A stretch of 49,549 nucleotides of DNA from Flavilitoribacter nigricans DSM 23189 = NBRC 102662 (GCF_002646595.1 NZ_PDUD01000061.1:1-49549); one strand, 5' to 3'. Shown: positions 27,475 through 36,283, counted from the first letter of the stretch. Numbers and translations: made by a program. Notes: a model not told the origin generated them from the sequence alone.

Positions 27475-29130
27475 ATGAATTATTCAAAATATATTACACT
27501 GCTCGCATTCCTGCTATTCAGTAGTGCCTGTAGCAAGGAGTTCCTGGAGATCGTACCGCAGGACCGGACGACGCCGGAAAACTTTTACAACAGCGAGTCC
27601 AACATCCGGGCCAGTACGGCGGCCATGTACAGCCTGCCCTGGTTCGATTTCAATGCCAACCTGTTCTGGCTGGCCGGAGATCTGATGGCCGGGAATCTCT
27701 ACTATACCTACGATCAGCAGGGCCAATTCATGTTCAATACCTTTAACTCCGGTAATGCTCACCTGCTGAACGGCTATAAAAGCCTGTACCGGGTGGTAGC
27801 CTACGCCAATTCCATCATCACCGATGTGCCGGATATCGCACCGGGATTCGGGGTATCCGAAGAGGTGATCAACGCGGCGCTGGGCGAAGCCCGTTTCATG
27901 CGGGCCGCGGCCTATTTTTTCATCGCCGAGTACTGGGGGGAGGCGCCGATCATTGAGAATTCCAAAGACCTGATCGCTTCCAACGAGGTATTGTTACCCA
28001 AAAACTTCCGTACGGACCTCTACGAGTTTATGCGTCGCGACCTCGAATTTGCCGCGGCCAATCTGCCGGAAACGGACGAACCGGGGCGGGTCACCTCCTG
28101 GGCGGCCAAAGGCCTGCTCGCCAAATTGCACCTGACCATGGCTTCCGATCTGGATGACGCGGATTCTGCCGCCAATTTCACCAAGGCTAAAGAACTGGCA
28201 GCGGACGTGATCGAGAACAGTGGCCTGAGCCTGATGCCCAATTATGCGGACCTGTTCAAGATCCCGAACAACAACAGCGGAGAGTCCCTTTTTGCACTGC
28301 AGTGGATCGAAGGCAGTTACGGTACCGGTAACAACCGGCAGGCCCAGTGGGCCCGCAGTTCCCGGATCACGGGCATTACGGAAGCCTGGGGCGGCGGCAT
28401 CTCTGCAACCTATGACCTGATCCAGGCGGTGGAGGAGGGCGACAAACGCCGTTCGGCCATTTACATGACGGCCGGTGACTTCTATCCGGAAATGAATACG
28501 GATGAGGGCGGCTATCTATACGAGATCGCCTACCGCGATCCGGGCAATCCGGACGTAATCCTCGAATTTGCCGCACCGGTGCTGAATAACACCAAAAAAT
28601 ACATCGTCGGTTCTTTTGAGGATACCAACGGTGGGGTGACTACCAACCAGGCCACGCGCCTGAATTCCTACGTATTGCGACTGGCGGACGTCTATCTCAT
28701 TTACGCCGAAGCTACGCTGGGTGCGGCGGAATCGACCTCCGATGCCCAGGCGCTGGATTATGTCAATACCATCCGGGACCGGGCCGGACTGGAGCCACTG
28801 AGTTCCCTGACCTTTCTGGATATCCTGCGGGAAAGAAGAGTGGAGTTTGCCCTGGAACAGCAGTATTGGTTCGATATCAAGCGCTACTACTACCGCGCAC
28901 CGCAGGAAGCTCTGGCGATGCTGAACGCGCAGCAACGGGCCTATACTTACCAAATGGACTGGAACAACATTCCTAATCCGGACCCGACGAATATCGATCA
29001 CTACATCCTGGTGCCGCCGGAAACCCCGGTCACCTTCAGTGAATCTCAGATCTTTCTGCCTTTACCCGCTGCGGAAGTGGTTTCCAATCCGCTGCTGGCC
29101 CAGGAGGCCGAGCGATACGATTTTCAGTAA
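27475..29130 (+). CDS. susD: SusD-like glycan-binding lipoprotein (RagB/SusD family)
   Basis: A 551-residue outer-membrane lipoprotein with signal MNYSKYITLLAFLLFSSAC and acylated Cys19. It has the family start CSKEFLEIVPQDRTTPENFYNSE, a TPR-like helical core (ALGEARFMRAAAYFFIAEYWGEAPII is the classic SusD motif), and the late segment VNTIRDRAGLEPLSS followed by ILRERRVEFALEQQYWFDIKRY. SusD forms a lid on SusC and captures the sugar at the cell surface. The pair is almost surely co-transcribed. Ligand residues cannot be read from the sequence, so the sugar is unknown. Confidence 0.95.
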   Translation: MNYSKYITLLAFLLFSSACSKEFLEIVPQDRTTPENFYNSESNIRASTAAMYSLPWFDFNANLFWLAGDLMAGNLYYTYDQQGQFMFNTFNSGNAHLLNGYKSLYRVVAYANSIITDVPDIAPGFGVSEEVINAALGEARFMRAAAYFFIAEYWGEAPIIENSKDLIASNEVLLPKNFRTDLYEFMRRDLEFAAANLPETDEPGRVTSWAAKGLLAKLHLTMASDLDDADSAANFTKAKELAADVIENSGLSLMPNYADLFKIPNNNSGESLFALQWIEGSYGTGNNRQAQWARSSRITGITEAWGGGISATYDLIQAVEEGDKRRSAIYMTAGDFYPEMNTDEGGYLYEIAYRDPGNPDVILEFAAPVLNNTKKYIVGSFEDTNGGVTTNQATRLNSYVLRLADVYLIYAEATLGAAESTSDAQALDYVNTIRDRAGLEPLSSLTFLDILRERRVEFALEQQYWFDIKRYYYRAPQEALAMLNAQQRAYTYQMDWNNIPNPDPTNIDHYILVPPETPVTFSESQIFLPLPAAEVVSNPLLAQEAERYDFQ

Positions 29131-29238
29131 GAAAGTGCATTGGTTTAATCATAAATCCAGGTGTGGATACCGAGCGACCCGATTGTGTATGACCGATACG
29201 TATCACCGCCTGCTACCAAAACAACAAAGACAATCGTT

Positions 29239-30357
29239 ATGAAAAAATGGTTGAAATATACCGCCCTAATGGCACTATTCGGTTCGCTGGGCAGCTTCCT
29301 ACTGACTTCCTGCGAAAAGGATACGGGCATAGCGGGCGACCCCGTCATTTATTATGTGCGCCCCACGGACGCTGCCGTCTCGGATTCCCTGCTGTCGGCG
29401 GGATTCCTGGGGAGCCTGGTGGCTATTATTGGTGATAATCTGCAGGATGTGCGTCAGGTCTGGTTCAACGACCAGCGGGCCAGCCTGAATCCGAATTACG
29501 TCACCAAAACCTCCATTATCGTTAGTATCCCCAATAATACGCCCCGTGAGGTCAACAATCTTCTGCGGGTGGTGAGCGGGGACGGCCGGGAAGCCGTTTA
29601 TGATTTCACCGTGGATATTCCCGAACCGCAGATCGAAAGTATGCAGAACGAATACGCCCGGGCGGGCGAAACGACGACGATCTATGGCAACTTCTTCTAC
29701 GAGCCGCTGCAGGTCCATTTCCCCGGCGGCGTGGACGGTACCGTTGTAGCGGTAACCGAAACCAGCATTCAGGTGACCGTTCCCGAGGGTGCCGAAGAAG
29801 GATCGATCGGCGTGAGTACCAACTTCGGTGCGGCCGAATCCGGTTTCCACTTCCGGGATTCCCGGAATATCTTTTTTGGTATGGACCCCCAGACGGGCTG
29901 GTGGTCAGACGGTTATGTCGGCGATGCCGGATCGGAAATTGCCATCAACGGTAATTTTCTATACTACCGAGGCAACGTCGGCGATTGGGGTTGGGCGGAT
30001 ATGGCCGGAGGCCCGGTCGATGCTTTCGGCAACCGCCACCTGATACCGGATGAGGCCATTGCGGACCCATCTGCCTACAATTTCAAATTCGAGGTCAATA
30101 CCCTCAATCCTTTTGACGCCAATGCGATCAAGATCCTGATCGGCAATTTCGAGGATTTTGATAATGCTTACATCTGGACCGGCCCGTTGGACACCCAGGG
30201 AGCATGGCAAACCGTCGTTATCCCGTTTGAAACCATTCAGGCTACGACCGATGTGGGGATCCGTTCGGAGGGGTATGCCTTCCGTTTCTGGTGGCACGGA
30301 CCGGGAGCGCTGGATGCCGATATTGCCTTTGATAATTTCCGGCTGGTGCCCAAGTAG
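29239..30357 (+). CDS. Surface glycan-binding lipoprotein (SGBP-B-like)
   Basis: A 372-residue lipoprotein: MKKWLKYTALMALFGSLGSF then LLTSC lipobox. The ATG at 29239 is chosen because the upstream in-frame extension from 29161 lacks signal features. Two or three IPT/TIG-like beta domains follow (about 30-210; LGSLVAIIGDNLQDVRQVWFND, ARAGETTTIYGNFF). A C-terminal beta-sandwich (about 215-372) ends DADIAFDNFRLVPK and resembles the binding domain of SGBP-B proteins that sit beside SusD. Aromatic clusters such as GWWSDGY, WGWADM and FRFWWHG could stack on sugar rings. It probably helps hold the glycan at the surface. It lies 108 bases after SusD. Confidence 0.8.
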   Translation: MKKWLKYTALMALFGSLGSFLLTSCEKDTGIAGDPVIYYVRPTDAAVSDSLLSAGFLGSLVAIIGDNLQDVRQVWFNDQRASLNPNYVTKTSIIVSIPNNTPREVNNLLRVVSGDGREAVYDFTVDIPEPQIESMQNEYARAGETTTIYGNFFYEPLQVHFPGGVDGTVVAVTETSIQVTVPEGAEEGSIGVSTNFGAAESGFHFRDSRNIFFGMDPQTGWWSDGYVGDAGSEIAINGNFLYYRGNVGDWGWADMAGGPVDAFGNRHLIPDEAIADPSAYNFKFEVNTLNPFDANAIKILIGNFEDFDNAYIWTGPLDTQGAWQTVVIPFETIQATTDVGIRSEGYAFRFWWHGPGALDADIAFDNFRLVPK

Positions 30358-30450
30358 ACTGCCAATGGGATCGCCGTCAAACCGACCGGAGGTAACCACT
30401 GGTGAAGAACGCAAACTTTGCGGCCCGGTCGATGTAAAAAACTGCTAATT

Positions 30451-30508
30451 GGACAAAGTGAAGCGAACGGACCTGACGACGATGGTCCCGGTCTCGCTTT
30501 AATTGTCC
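30451..30508 (+). promoter_or_regulatory. Long imperfect hairpin between the two glycan-binding protein genes
   Basis: Three nested stem blocks: GGACAA (30451-30456) / TTGTCC (30503-30508), AAGCGA (30461-30466) / TCGCTT (30494-30499) and GGACC (30469-30473) / GGTCC (30484-30488), with a 10-base loop. No U-run follows directly. It could set relative expression of the downstream gene by partial termination or mRNA processing. Confidence 0.55.
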
Positions 30509-30533
30509 GATTACAATAATAAAAAACGAGCCA

Positions 30534-32570
30534 ATGTCTAATATAGCTATGTTTAAAAAAACGTTCTGGTTTCTATGCCTGCTGGTACCGGTACTGATCT
30601 TTCAGGCCTGTGAGAAGGATGAGGAACCAACCGCGGCCATTGACAGCAATGACGTACAATTGCTGAGTTTTGGCCCTTCACCGCTCCTCAGGGGAGATAC
30701 CCTGCGGATCATTGGCAGCAGCCTGGACCGGGTGAGTGCGGTTGTTCTGTCCGACAACGTAACGGTACAGACTTTTCTCGAACAAAGCCGCACTTCCATC
30801 AGATTGATCATTCCCACCGAAACGGTCAGTGGACCCATCCGGATCGTAGCGGATGGTACGGAGGTTACCTCCAAGGCCAGCCTGACCATCTCGGAGCCAA
30901 TCTCGATCACGGATCTGTCCACGGGGCCGTTGAAGGCCGGCGAGCCGCTGACGATAAGTGGTACGTACCTGAATCTGATCCAGCAAGTGGTTTTTGCCAA
31001 GGATGTGGTCGTGACGGATTTTGTCAGTCAGTCACAAACGGAACTGGTCGTTACCGTGCCCGCCGAAGCCCGTACCGGTACTATCCGGATCTCCAATGGA
31101 GCTGCGGGGGATGATCTCGTTGTCATCGAATCGAAGGCCGAAGTAGAGATCGTCTTGCCTACCGTCAGCGCTTTGACCCCGGCACCTATACGTCCGGGCG
31201 ATACCCTGACGGTCAGTGGCACGGATCTGGATCTGGCCACCCGGGTGATTTTCACCGGTAATGCGGAGGTCACGGAATTTTACGAAACAAGTCCGGCCGC
31301 GCTGAAACTGGTGGTGCCGGATAATGCGCTGGAAGGCAGCATTCAGGTGGAAGTCGCTTCCGGAGTGCAGGTCCCCTCCGTACCGGCGCTGGACATTACC
31401 GCACCGACGATCACCGATATCAGCCCGGCTCTGATAAAAGCCGGAAATGATATCACCCTGAGCGGTACGGATCTGGATCTGGTAACCGAAGTCGTTTTCG
31501 GTGGCGGACAGGTCGGGAACATCATCAGCAAATCGGAGACGGAACTGGTCGTGACCGTACCCTGGGAGGCGACCGAAGCGGTGGTAACCGTAAATACAGT
31601 GGCGGAAACCAGCAGCTCCGCATCCGTACTGGAACTCATTGACCCAACCATCAGTCAGGTAACCCCATTGGCGGTAAAAGATAACGAAAGCATCACCATT
31701 TACGGCACCGATCTGGATCTGGTATCACGGGTGCTCTTCGACGGAGGGCTGGAAGGGATGATCGTATCCCAAACCGAAACGGAACTGGTAGTCAATCTGC
31801 CGCTGACGGCCAAAAGTGGAGTGATCGTCCTGGAAACGGTGAATAACGCTCAGGTAGTATCTAATGCCGCCCTGGAGGTAACCTCTTCCATTCAGCCGCT
31901 CGTACTCTCTATGCCATCCCTGGCGAAAGTAGGGGAGAAGATCCGTCTGGAAGGTGAAAAAATGGATGCAGCCGTGCAGGTGATCTTTGCCGGGGATGTG
32001 GCCGCTACCCGCTACGGAAACAAATCCGAATCCTTCATCGAAGTATGGGTGCCGGAAGGCGCGGCGGACGGTCCGTTGCAACTCATCACCGAATTTGAGG
32101 ATGTATCCATCAGTCCGGACCTCAACGTGGTCTACCTCAATGAACTCAGCGAACTGATCTACGAAGATTCCCGCCTGGGGGCCTGGGGCGATTGGGGCTG
32201 GGGCGGTGCTTCCGACTGGCAAAACTCGGAAGTCGTCTTCGCGGGTGCCAATTCGGCCAAAAAGACCTACGACGGTTCTTGGGATGCGATCCGCTGGGGC
32301 GGCGCTTCCATCGATGTCAGCGGCTATTCCGAGCTTGTGTTTTACGTTTACGGCGGTGAGGGCACCGGCGGCAGCACGGTACAACTGGTAGTCAACGAAG
32401 GCTGGGGCACACCCACCGGCTTTGATGTCGTGGAAGGAGCCTGGTCCGAAATCGTAATTCCCATTTCAGCGGTGAACGGCGGTACAGCTGCCACCACCTG
32501 GACGGATATCCTGTTTCAGGGCAAAGGAGTGGTCGGAGCTATTTATATCGACCACGTAGGCTTTAAATAG
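30534..32570 (+). CDS. Tandem IPT/TIG surface lipoprotein with C-terminal sugar-binding-like domain
   Basis: A 678-residue lipoprotein; signal MFKKTFWFLCLLVPVLIFQAC with lipobox FQAC. Two starts are possible, ATG 30534 and ATG 30549; the second gives the cleaner signal peptide. About six IPT/TIG repeats of 80 residues follow (about 40-530), each with GTDLDLVxxVxF near its start. The DNA repeats too, with CGGATCTGGATCTGG or a close variant near 31222, 31464 and 31710, which suggests recent duplication. A C-terminal domain (about 535-678) rich in Trp and Gly (GAWGDWGWGGASDW) ends IYIDHVGFK and looks like a carbohydrate-binding beta-sandwich. Its place after SusC, SusD and the SGBP suggests an extended glycan-binding arm at the surface. 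Confidence 0.75.
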   Translation: MSNIAMFKKTFWFLCLLVPVLIFQACEKDEEPTAAIDSNDVQLLSFGPSPLLRGDTLRIIGSSLDRVSAVVLSDNVTVQTFLEQSRTSIRLIIPTETVSGPIRIVADGTEVTSKASLTISEPISITDLSTGPLKAGEPLTISGTYLNLIQQVVFAKDVVVTDFVSQSQTELVVTVPAEARTGTIRISNGAAGDDLVVIESKAEVEIVLPTVSALTPAPIRPGDTLTVSGTDLDLATRVIFTGNAEVTEFYETSPAALKLVVPDNALEGSIQVEVASGVQVPSVPALDITAPTITDISPALIKAGNDITLSGTDLDLVTEVVFGGGQVGNIISKSETELVVTVPWEATEAVVTVNTVAETSSSASVLELIDPTISQVTPLAVKDNESITIYGTDLDLVSRVLFDGGLEGMIVSQTETELVVNLPLTAKSGVIVLETVNNAQVVSNAALEVTSSIQPLVLSMPSLAKVGEKIRLEGEKMDAAVQVIFAGDVAATRYGNKSESFIEVWVPEGAADGPLQLITEFEDVSISPDLNVVYLNELSELIYEDSRLGAWGDWGWGGASDWQNSEVVFAGANSAKKTYDGSWDAIRWGGASIDVSGYSELVFYVYGGEGTGGSTVQLVVNEGWGTPTGFDVVEGAWSEIVIPISAVNGGTAATTWTDILFQGKGVVGAIYIDHVGFK

Positions 32571-32654
32571 GTAGTGGAAACAAAGCTTAAAGGCACCTTT
32601 CGGGTGTCATAACAAAACGAAAGATCAAATTATAGTTTCAACAAGTGAGTTCAC

Positions 32655-32690
32655 GGAGAGCAGGCGACCGCCCTGGCTCTCCTTTTTTTT
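32655..32690 (+). terminator. Intrinsic terminator at the end of the sugar operon
   Basis: GGAGAGCAGG (32655-32664) pairs with CCTGGCTCTCC (32672-32682), with one bulged base, and is followed by eight Ts (32683-32690). It ends the SusC-to-TIG transcript. Confidence 0.88.
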
Positions 32691-32693
32691 ACA

Positions 32694-32763
32694 CCGTCGA
32701 CCGTCGACCCTCCACCATCGACCCTCCACCGTCAACCATTGACCGTCCACCCTCAACCGTCAA
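32694..32763. repeat. Degenerate heptamer array, 10 copies
   Basis: Ten contiguous 7-base units fit CC[GAC]T[CT][GAC]A: CCGTCGA twice, CCCTCCA, CCATCGA, CCCTCCA, CCGTCAA, CCATTGA, CCGTCCA, CCCTCAA, CCGTCAA. The stop codon of the minus-strand bshB1 gene (32760-32762) lies in the last unit, and the array starts 4 bases after the sugar-operon terminator. Confidence 0.8.
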
Positions 32764-33494
32764 ACCAAATCAAACAAATCCAACACCCCCGGCGTACGCT
32801 CCACGGTAAACCCTTCGGCGAAGGTGAATCCCGCATCACGTCCGTAAGCGGCGGCTTTCGATTTGAGGAAATCCAGGAAATCTTTACCCGAAATGGGAGA
32901 ATCGAGTTCTTCGGCGTATTCCTCGGCATCCGGCAGATAGAACTGCGAGCGATAAGCCAGGATCAATTCTACCTTCTTATCGATAAAGTCGGAGATGTCC
33001 ACCACAAAATCCGGTTTCAGGTTGCGGTCCTGAATGTAGTGGTAAACGGCATCGGGCCGCCAGCGGTCGTGCGGCTGCCCCTGGGCATCGTAGGTAGTGA
33101 TCTTCTGCAATCCGGAAAAAAAGCAGGCATCGGAGATCAGTTTGGCCGCGCGGCCGTGGTCCGGATGGCGATCGTGTACGGCGTTGGCCAGTACGATCTT
33201 CGGTTGGCAGCTACGGATCACTTCGGCGATCCGGATTATGTTTTCCTTGGTGTATTGAAAAAATCCGTCGGCCATTTCCAGATTAACGCGGAAGGCGGCG
33301 CCCATCAGTTCGGCCGCATTGGCCGCTTCCGTGTCCCGGATCTCCGCGCTGCCGCGGGTACCGAGTTCGCCGCGGGTCAGATCCAGCAGTCCAACGGTTT
33401 TTCCCTGGGCAATATGTTTGAGGAGCGTGCCGCTACAACTCAGTTCAACGTCATCGGGGTGCACGCCAATGGCCAGAATATCTACTTTTTGCAT
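32760..33494 (-). CDS. bshB1: Bacillithiol biosynthesis deacetylase BshB1 (PIG-L family)
   Basis: A 244-residue zinc-dependent deacetylase. Metal and catalytic motifs are clear: HPDD at the start (LAIGVHPDDVELSCSGTLL) and HPDHGRA in the middle. The N-terminal MQKVDILAIG...HPDDVELSCSGTL and LDLTRGELGTRGS are characteristic of BshB1, which removes the acetyl group from N-acetylglucosaminyl-malate in bacillithiol synthesis. Bacillithiol is the main low-molecular-weight thiol in many Bacteroidota. The other pathway genes (bshA, bshC) are not in the window, but a YpdA-like bacillithiol disulfide reductase is at 41042. Length is normal. It lies 143 bases downstream of the small membrane protein gene on the same strand. 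Confidence 0.85.
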   Translation of the reverse strand: MQKVDILAIGVHPDDVELSCSGTLLKHIAQGKTVGLLDLTRGELGTRGSAEIRDTEAANAAELMGAAFRVNLEMADGFFQYTKENIIRIAEVIRSCQPKIVLANAVHDRHPDHGRAAKLISDACFFSGLQKITTYDAQGQPHDRWRPDAVYHYIQDRNLKPDFVVDISDFIDKKVELILAYRSQFYLPDAEEYAEELDSPISGKDFLDFLKSKAAAYGRDAGFTFAEGFTVERTPGVLDLFDLV

Positions 33495-33637
33495 GGTAGT
33501 TTTGCTGTGTATAAATTTGAAGGGGATGACTTCTAGAAAGATCCCGAATTAAAAATAAAATAGTGAGGGCACGGAGCATCGGCATTAATAGATGGATGTC
33601 CGGGCCGCTCTAATTCATTAATACAGGAATCTAAACA

Positions 33638-34108
33638 TCATACCCGCTTCGGTGGTTCTACCCGCTGTTGCCCGGGCAGCAACTTTTGTTGGTAGACCTT
33701 GCCTTCTTCGGTGATATAAGTGAGTTCGAGGGAAAAATCCGGTTCCAGGCGTTTATCACCATTTGCTTCCAGCAGAATACTGTATTCTTTCTGGTTTTCC
33801 ATGCGGTGTCCGGACAGGTGGTTCTTGACGAGCACATCATTCCGGCCAATGATCCTGTACTGGCTCAGGATGACCGGTCCGGCGGGATTCTGGATCTTCA
33901 GAAAGGCATCCCGGCCCAGCGGTGCGATCTGGAACAGGTTGATTACCAGGCCGGGAAAAGTAGCCTTGGGCTTCCGGTTAGCGACAATGAGAATGATGAT
34001 CACCAGCAGGATCAGACCGGCTCCACCGGCCAGTATCCACGGATCTACGCCCCATTCTTCGAGGAGTTCCCGGGCTTTATCTATCCAATTGTTAATTGTT
34101 TCTTCCAT
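33638..34108 (-). CDS. Small membrane-anchored hypothetical protein
   Basis: A 156-residue protein. The ATG at 34108 overlaps the end of the upstream amidohydrolase gene by 17 bases; an alternative ATG at 34132 would overlap more. Residues 1-20 are a charged helix (EETINNWIDKARELLEEW), then one membrane segment (ILAGGAGLILLVIIILIVA, about 24-43). The rest (about 50-156) is a soluble beta-rich domain with FLKIQNPAGPVILSQYRIIG and YSILLEANGDKRLEPDFSLELTYI. I do not recognise the family. The overlap suggests translational coupling with the amidohydrolase, but no shared function can be inferred. Confidence 0.7.
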   Translation of the reverse strand: MEETINNWIDKARELLEEWGVDPWILAGGAGLILLVIIILIVANRKPKATFPGLVINLFQIAPLGRDAFLKIQNPAGPVILSQYRIIGRNDVLVKNHLSGHRMENQKEYSILLEANGDKRLEPDFSLELTYITEEGKVYQQKLLPGQQRVEPPKRV

Positions 34109-35813
34109 CGTATTTGATCTTTCCGTCAACAATTGTCAGCAGGATCTGGGTATCCATGATCTCTTCATCCGGACAATCCATTAAATTTTTGGACAACACC
34201 ACCAGGTCCGCGTATTTACCGGCCTCGATCGAGCCCTTTTTTTCTTCTTCAAAGGCGGCGTAGGCATTGGACCAGGTGTAGGACCTGATCGCTTCGGCGC
34301 GGGTCATGGCCTGTTCCGGAAAGAACTCCATTCCGGTATCGGCGCGTTTTCGGGTTACGGTCGCGTAGAAACTCTCGATGGGATCCACATCTTCCACCGG
34401 AGCGTCGGTACCGTTCCCGACCACCGCACCGGCATCCAGCAGCGAACGCCAGGGATATGCCCCTTCGCGGGCCCGCTTTTCTCCCAGTCGTTTCACCACA
34501 AAGGGAGCATCGGAAGTACAGTGGATCCCCTGCATAGCGGCAATGACGCCCAATTCACTGAATCGGGGGATATCCTCCGGATCCAGATGCTGGGCGTGTT
34601 CGATACGCCAGCGCAGGTCTTGTTTTTCCGGAAGTTCGGAAAATTTTTCCGCAAAGATATTGAGTACTTCGCGGTTGGCCCGGTCACCGATCGCGTGGAC
34701 ACACAGCTGCATGTCGTGTTCCAGGCAGAGGTCTGCGATATTGCTAACCGTTTCCAGCTGGGTAGTATTCTGACCGACGAAATCGGCCTTATCATCGTAG
34801 GAACTCAACAGCCAGGCCCCGAAGGCTCCCAGGGCGCCGTCTACTTCCGATTTGACGGCCCGGCAGGTGAAATAACCGTTTCCGTAATCGATCACGGGCA
34901 GGCCCTCCATGTTGTCCTTCATTTCTTCGTAGGGATGGCGCAGCATGACCCACAGGCGCAGATCGAGTTCGCCGGCATCGGCGAGTTCCTTGTAGCTATC
35001 GATCTCGTAAAAACGGGAACCGGCATCCTGAAAGGAGGTAATGCCTTTTTTCAGACATTCTTCCTGGGCCAGTTCGATCCCTTTGAGCCACTGGGATTTG
35101 CGCTGCTCTTCGGAAAGACCGCTCAGGTATTCCTGGTAAGCCTGGCCGATAATGTTCATGGCGCGTTCTTCGAAAACGCCGATCGCATTGCCGCGACTGT
35201 CGCGTACGATCTCACCGCCGGAGGGATTCGGCGTTTCGATGCTGACGCCCGCAATTTCCATTGCCTTGGCATTGGCAAAGAGGGAATGCCCGCTGGCGTG
35301 CCGCAGCAGTACCGGATTGTCGGGCGATATCTCGCTCAGTTTATCGTGGTAAGGATAACCGTGGACGTGCTCGTCAATGGGAACGATCCATTTCTCCTGG
35401 TGCCAGCCGCGGCCGGTGATCCATTCACCGGGTTCGGCGGTTTTTACCTTCTCGGCGACCATGGCCACGATCTCGTCCCAACTTTTGGATCGGAGAAAAT
35501 TCAGGTTCATCAGGCTGCCTCCGAGGCCGGAAAAGTGTCCGTGCCCTTCGATGAAGCCGGGCATCATGAACTGCCCCTGCAGATCGATCAGTTCGGTCGT
35601 CTCCTGCCGGCTGGCGAATACGGAGGCTGAATCGCCGACCAGAAGGATGTTGCCATCCTTTACCGCTACTGCTTCCGCCGTAGGCATGGCCTCGCTGACG
35701 GTGTAGATCTGAGCGTTATAAAGGATGAGGTCGGCTTTTTCCGTGGATTCAGAGTCCGATTGACAAGCGGACAGCAGCACCAGGAAAAAGAAGGAGTAGA
35801 GTATCCAACGCAT
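34092..35813 (-). CDS. Lipoprotein amidohydrolase, YtcJ-like
   Basis: A 573-residue exported metal-dependent hydrolase. The ATG at 35813 gives signal MRWILYSFFFLVLLSAC with lipobox LSAC; the upstream ATG at 35837 would overlap a promoter element. The amidohydrolase fold is shown by MPGFIEGHGHFSGLGG (metal HxH), CVHAIGDRANREVL, WRIEHAQHL and the late GNGTDAPVEDVDP with the conserved aspartate. The C-terminal part of the composite beta domain ends GSIEAGKYADLVVLSKN. YtcJ-like enzymes act on amide, formamide or ester bonds of varied substrates; the substrate here is not known. The lipoprotein anchor suggests a periplasmic site, which is common for Bacteroidota members. Confidence 0.85.
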   Translation of the reverse strand: MRWILYSFFFLVLLSACQSDSESTEKADLILYNAQIYTVSEAMPTAEAVAVKDGNILLVGDSASVFASRQETTELIDLQGQFMMPGFIEGHGHFSGLGGSLMNLNFLRSKSWDEIVAMVAEKVKTAEPGEWITGRGWHQEKWIVPIDEHVHGYPYHDKLSEISPDNPVLLRHASGHSLFANAKAMEIAGVSIETPNPSGGEIVRDSRGNAIGVFEERAMNIIGQAYQEYLSGLSEEQRKSQWLKGIELAQEECLKKGITSFQDAGSRFYEIDSYKELADAGELDLRLWVMLRHPYEEMKDNMEGLPVIDYGNGYFTCRAVKSEVDGALGAFGAWLLSSYDDKADFVGQNTTQLETVSNIADLCLEHDMQLCVHAIGDRANREVLNIFAEKFSELPEKQDLRWRIEHAQHLDPEDIPRFSELGVIAAMQGIHCTSDAPFVVKRLGEKRAREGAYPWRSLLDAGAVVGNGTDAPVEDVDPIESFYATVTRKRADTGMEFFPEQAMTRAEAIRSYTWSNAYAAFEEEKKGSIEAGKYADLVVLSKNLMDCPDEEIMDTQILLTIVDGKIKYDGRNN

Positions 35814-35834
35814 GATGATGTCTTTTTCTGCCCC

Positions 35835-35842
35835 CAAAGCTA
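35835..35842 (-). promoter_or_regulatory. Possible -7 element for the amidohydrolase gene
   Basis: The minus strand reads TAGCTTTG, an exact fit to TAnnTTTG, about 22 bases upstream of the chosen start at 35813. A -33 box at normal spacing is not evident. It favours the downstream start codon. Confidence 0.4.
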
Positions 35843-35911
35843 GTAATTTGTGAGCGTTTTTTCTTTTGTCAATTATTTTCTATTATCGCGGATCAACATA
35901 TTTATCGACTT

Positions 35912-36181
35912 ATGCCATTATACCAACTAAAGATCAGCGGGCAGGTTCAGGGCGTTTCCTACCGTTATTCCACCAAAAAAAGAGCGCTGGAACTGGGAAT
36001 TACCGGTATGGTGAAAAATCAGCCGGATGGCACCGTATACGCGGAGATCGAAGGCGAAGAAGAGGCGCTGCAGACCATGATCGACTGGTGCCGACAGGGA
36101 CCGGCGTACGCAGAAGTACAGTCCGTAGAGGTGGAATCCGCGCCGGAGCGGAACTATAATTCGTTTGAGATCATTCGTTAG
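35912..36181 (+). CDS. acyP: Acylphosphatase
   Basis: An 89-residue enzyme of normal family length. The substrate loop is GQVQGVSYRYS with catalytic Arg18 (the family usually has GxVQGVxFR), and the second catalytic residue Asn36 lies in GMVKNQPDGTVYAEIEG. It hydrolyses acyl phosphates such as acetyl phosphate or carbamoyl phosphate in the cytoplasm. The only departure is Tyr in place of Phe before the arginine, a mild and tolerated change. It is divergent from the amidohydrolase gene and precedes the GNAT gene by about 100 bases. Confidence 0.9.
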   Translation: MPLYQLKISGQVQGVSYRYSTKKRALELGITGMVKNQPDGTVYAEIEGEEEALQTMIDWCRQGPAYAEVQSVEVESAPERNYNSFEIIR

Positions 36182-36283
36182 CAGGGTAGGGGACGGACAC
36201 CGGTCTTCTTATACTGGATCGGATTCGGGAACCCGGCCACAACAAATCCTATTACACGCAAACACCTAATTTAAAAATAGATC

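Noticed and set aside
32694-32763. CRISPR array at the heptamer repeat
   Set aside because: Units are 7 bases long, contiguous and without spacers, and no cas gene is in the window.
34521-35630. 369-codon open frame opposite the amidohydrolase gene
   Set aside because: The minus strand has amidohydrolase metal motifs and a lipoprotein signal; the plus frame has no family features.
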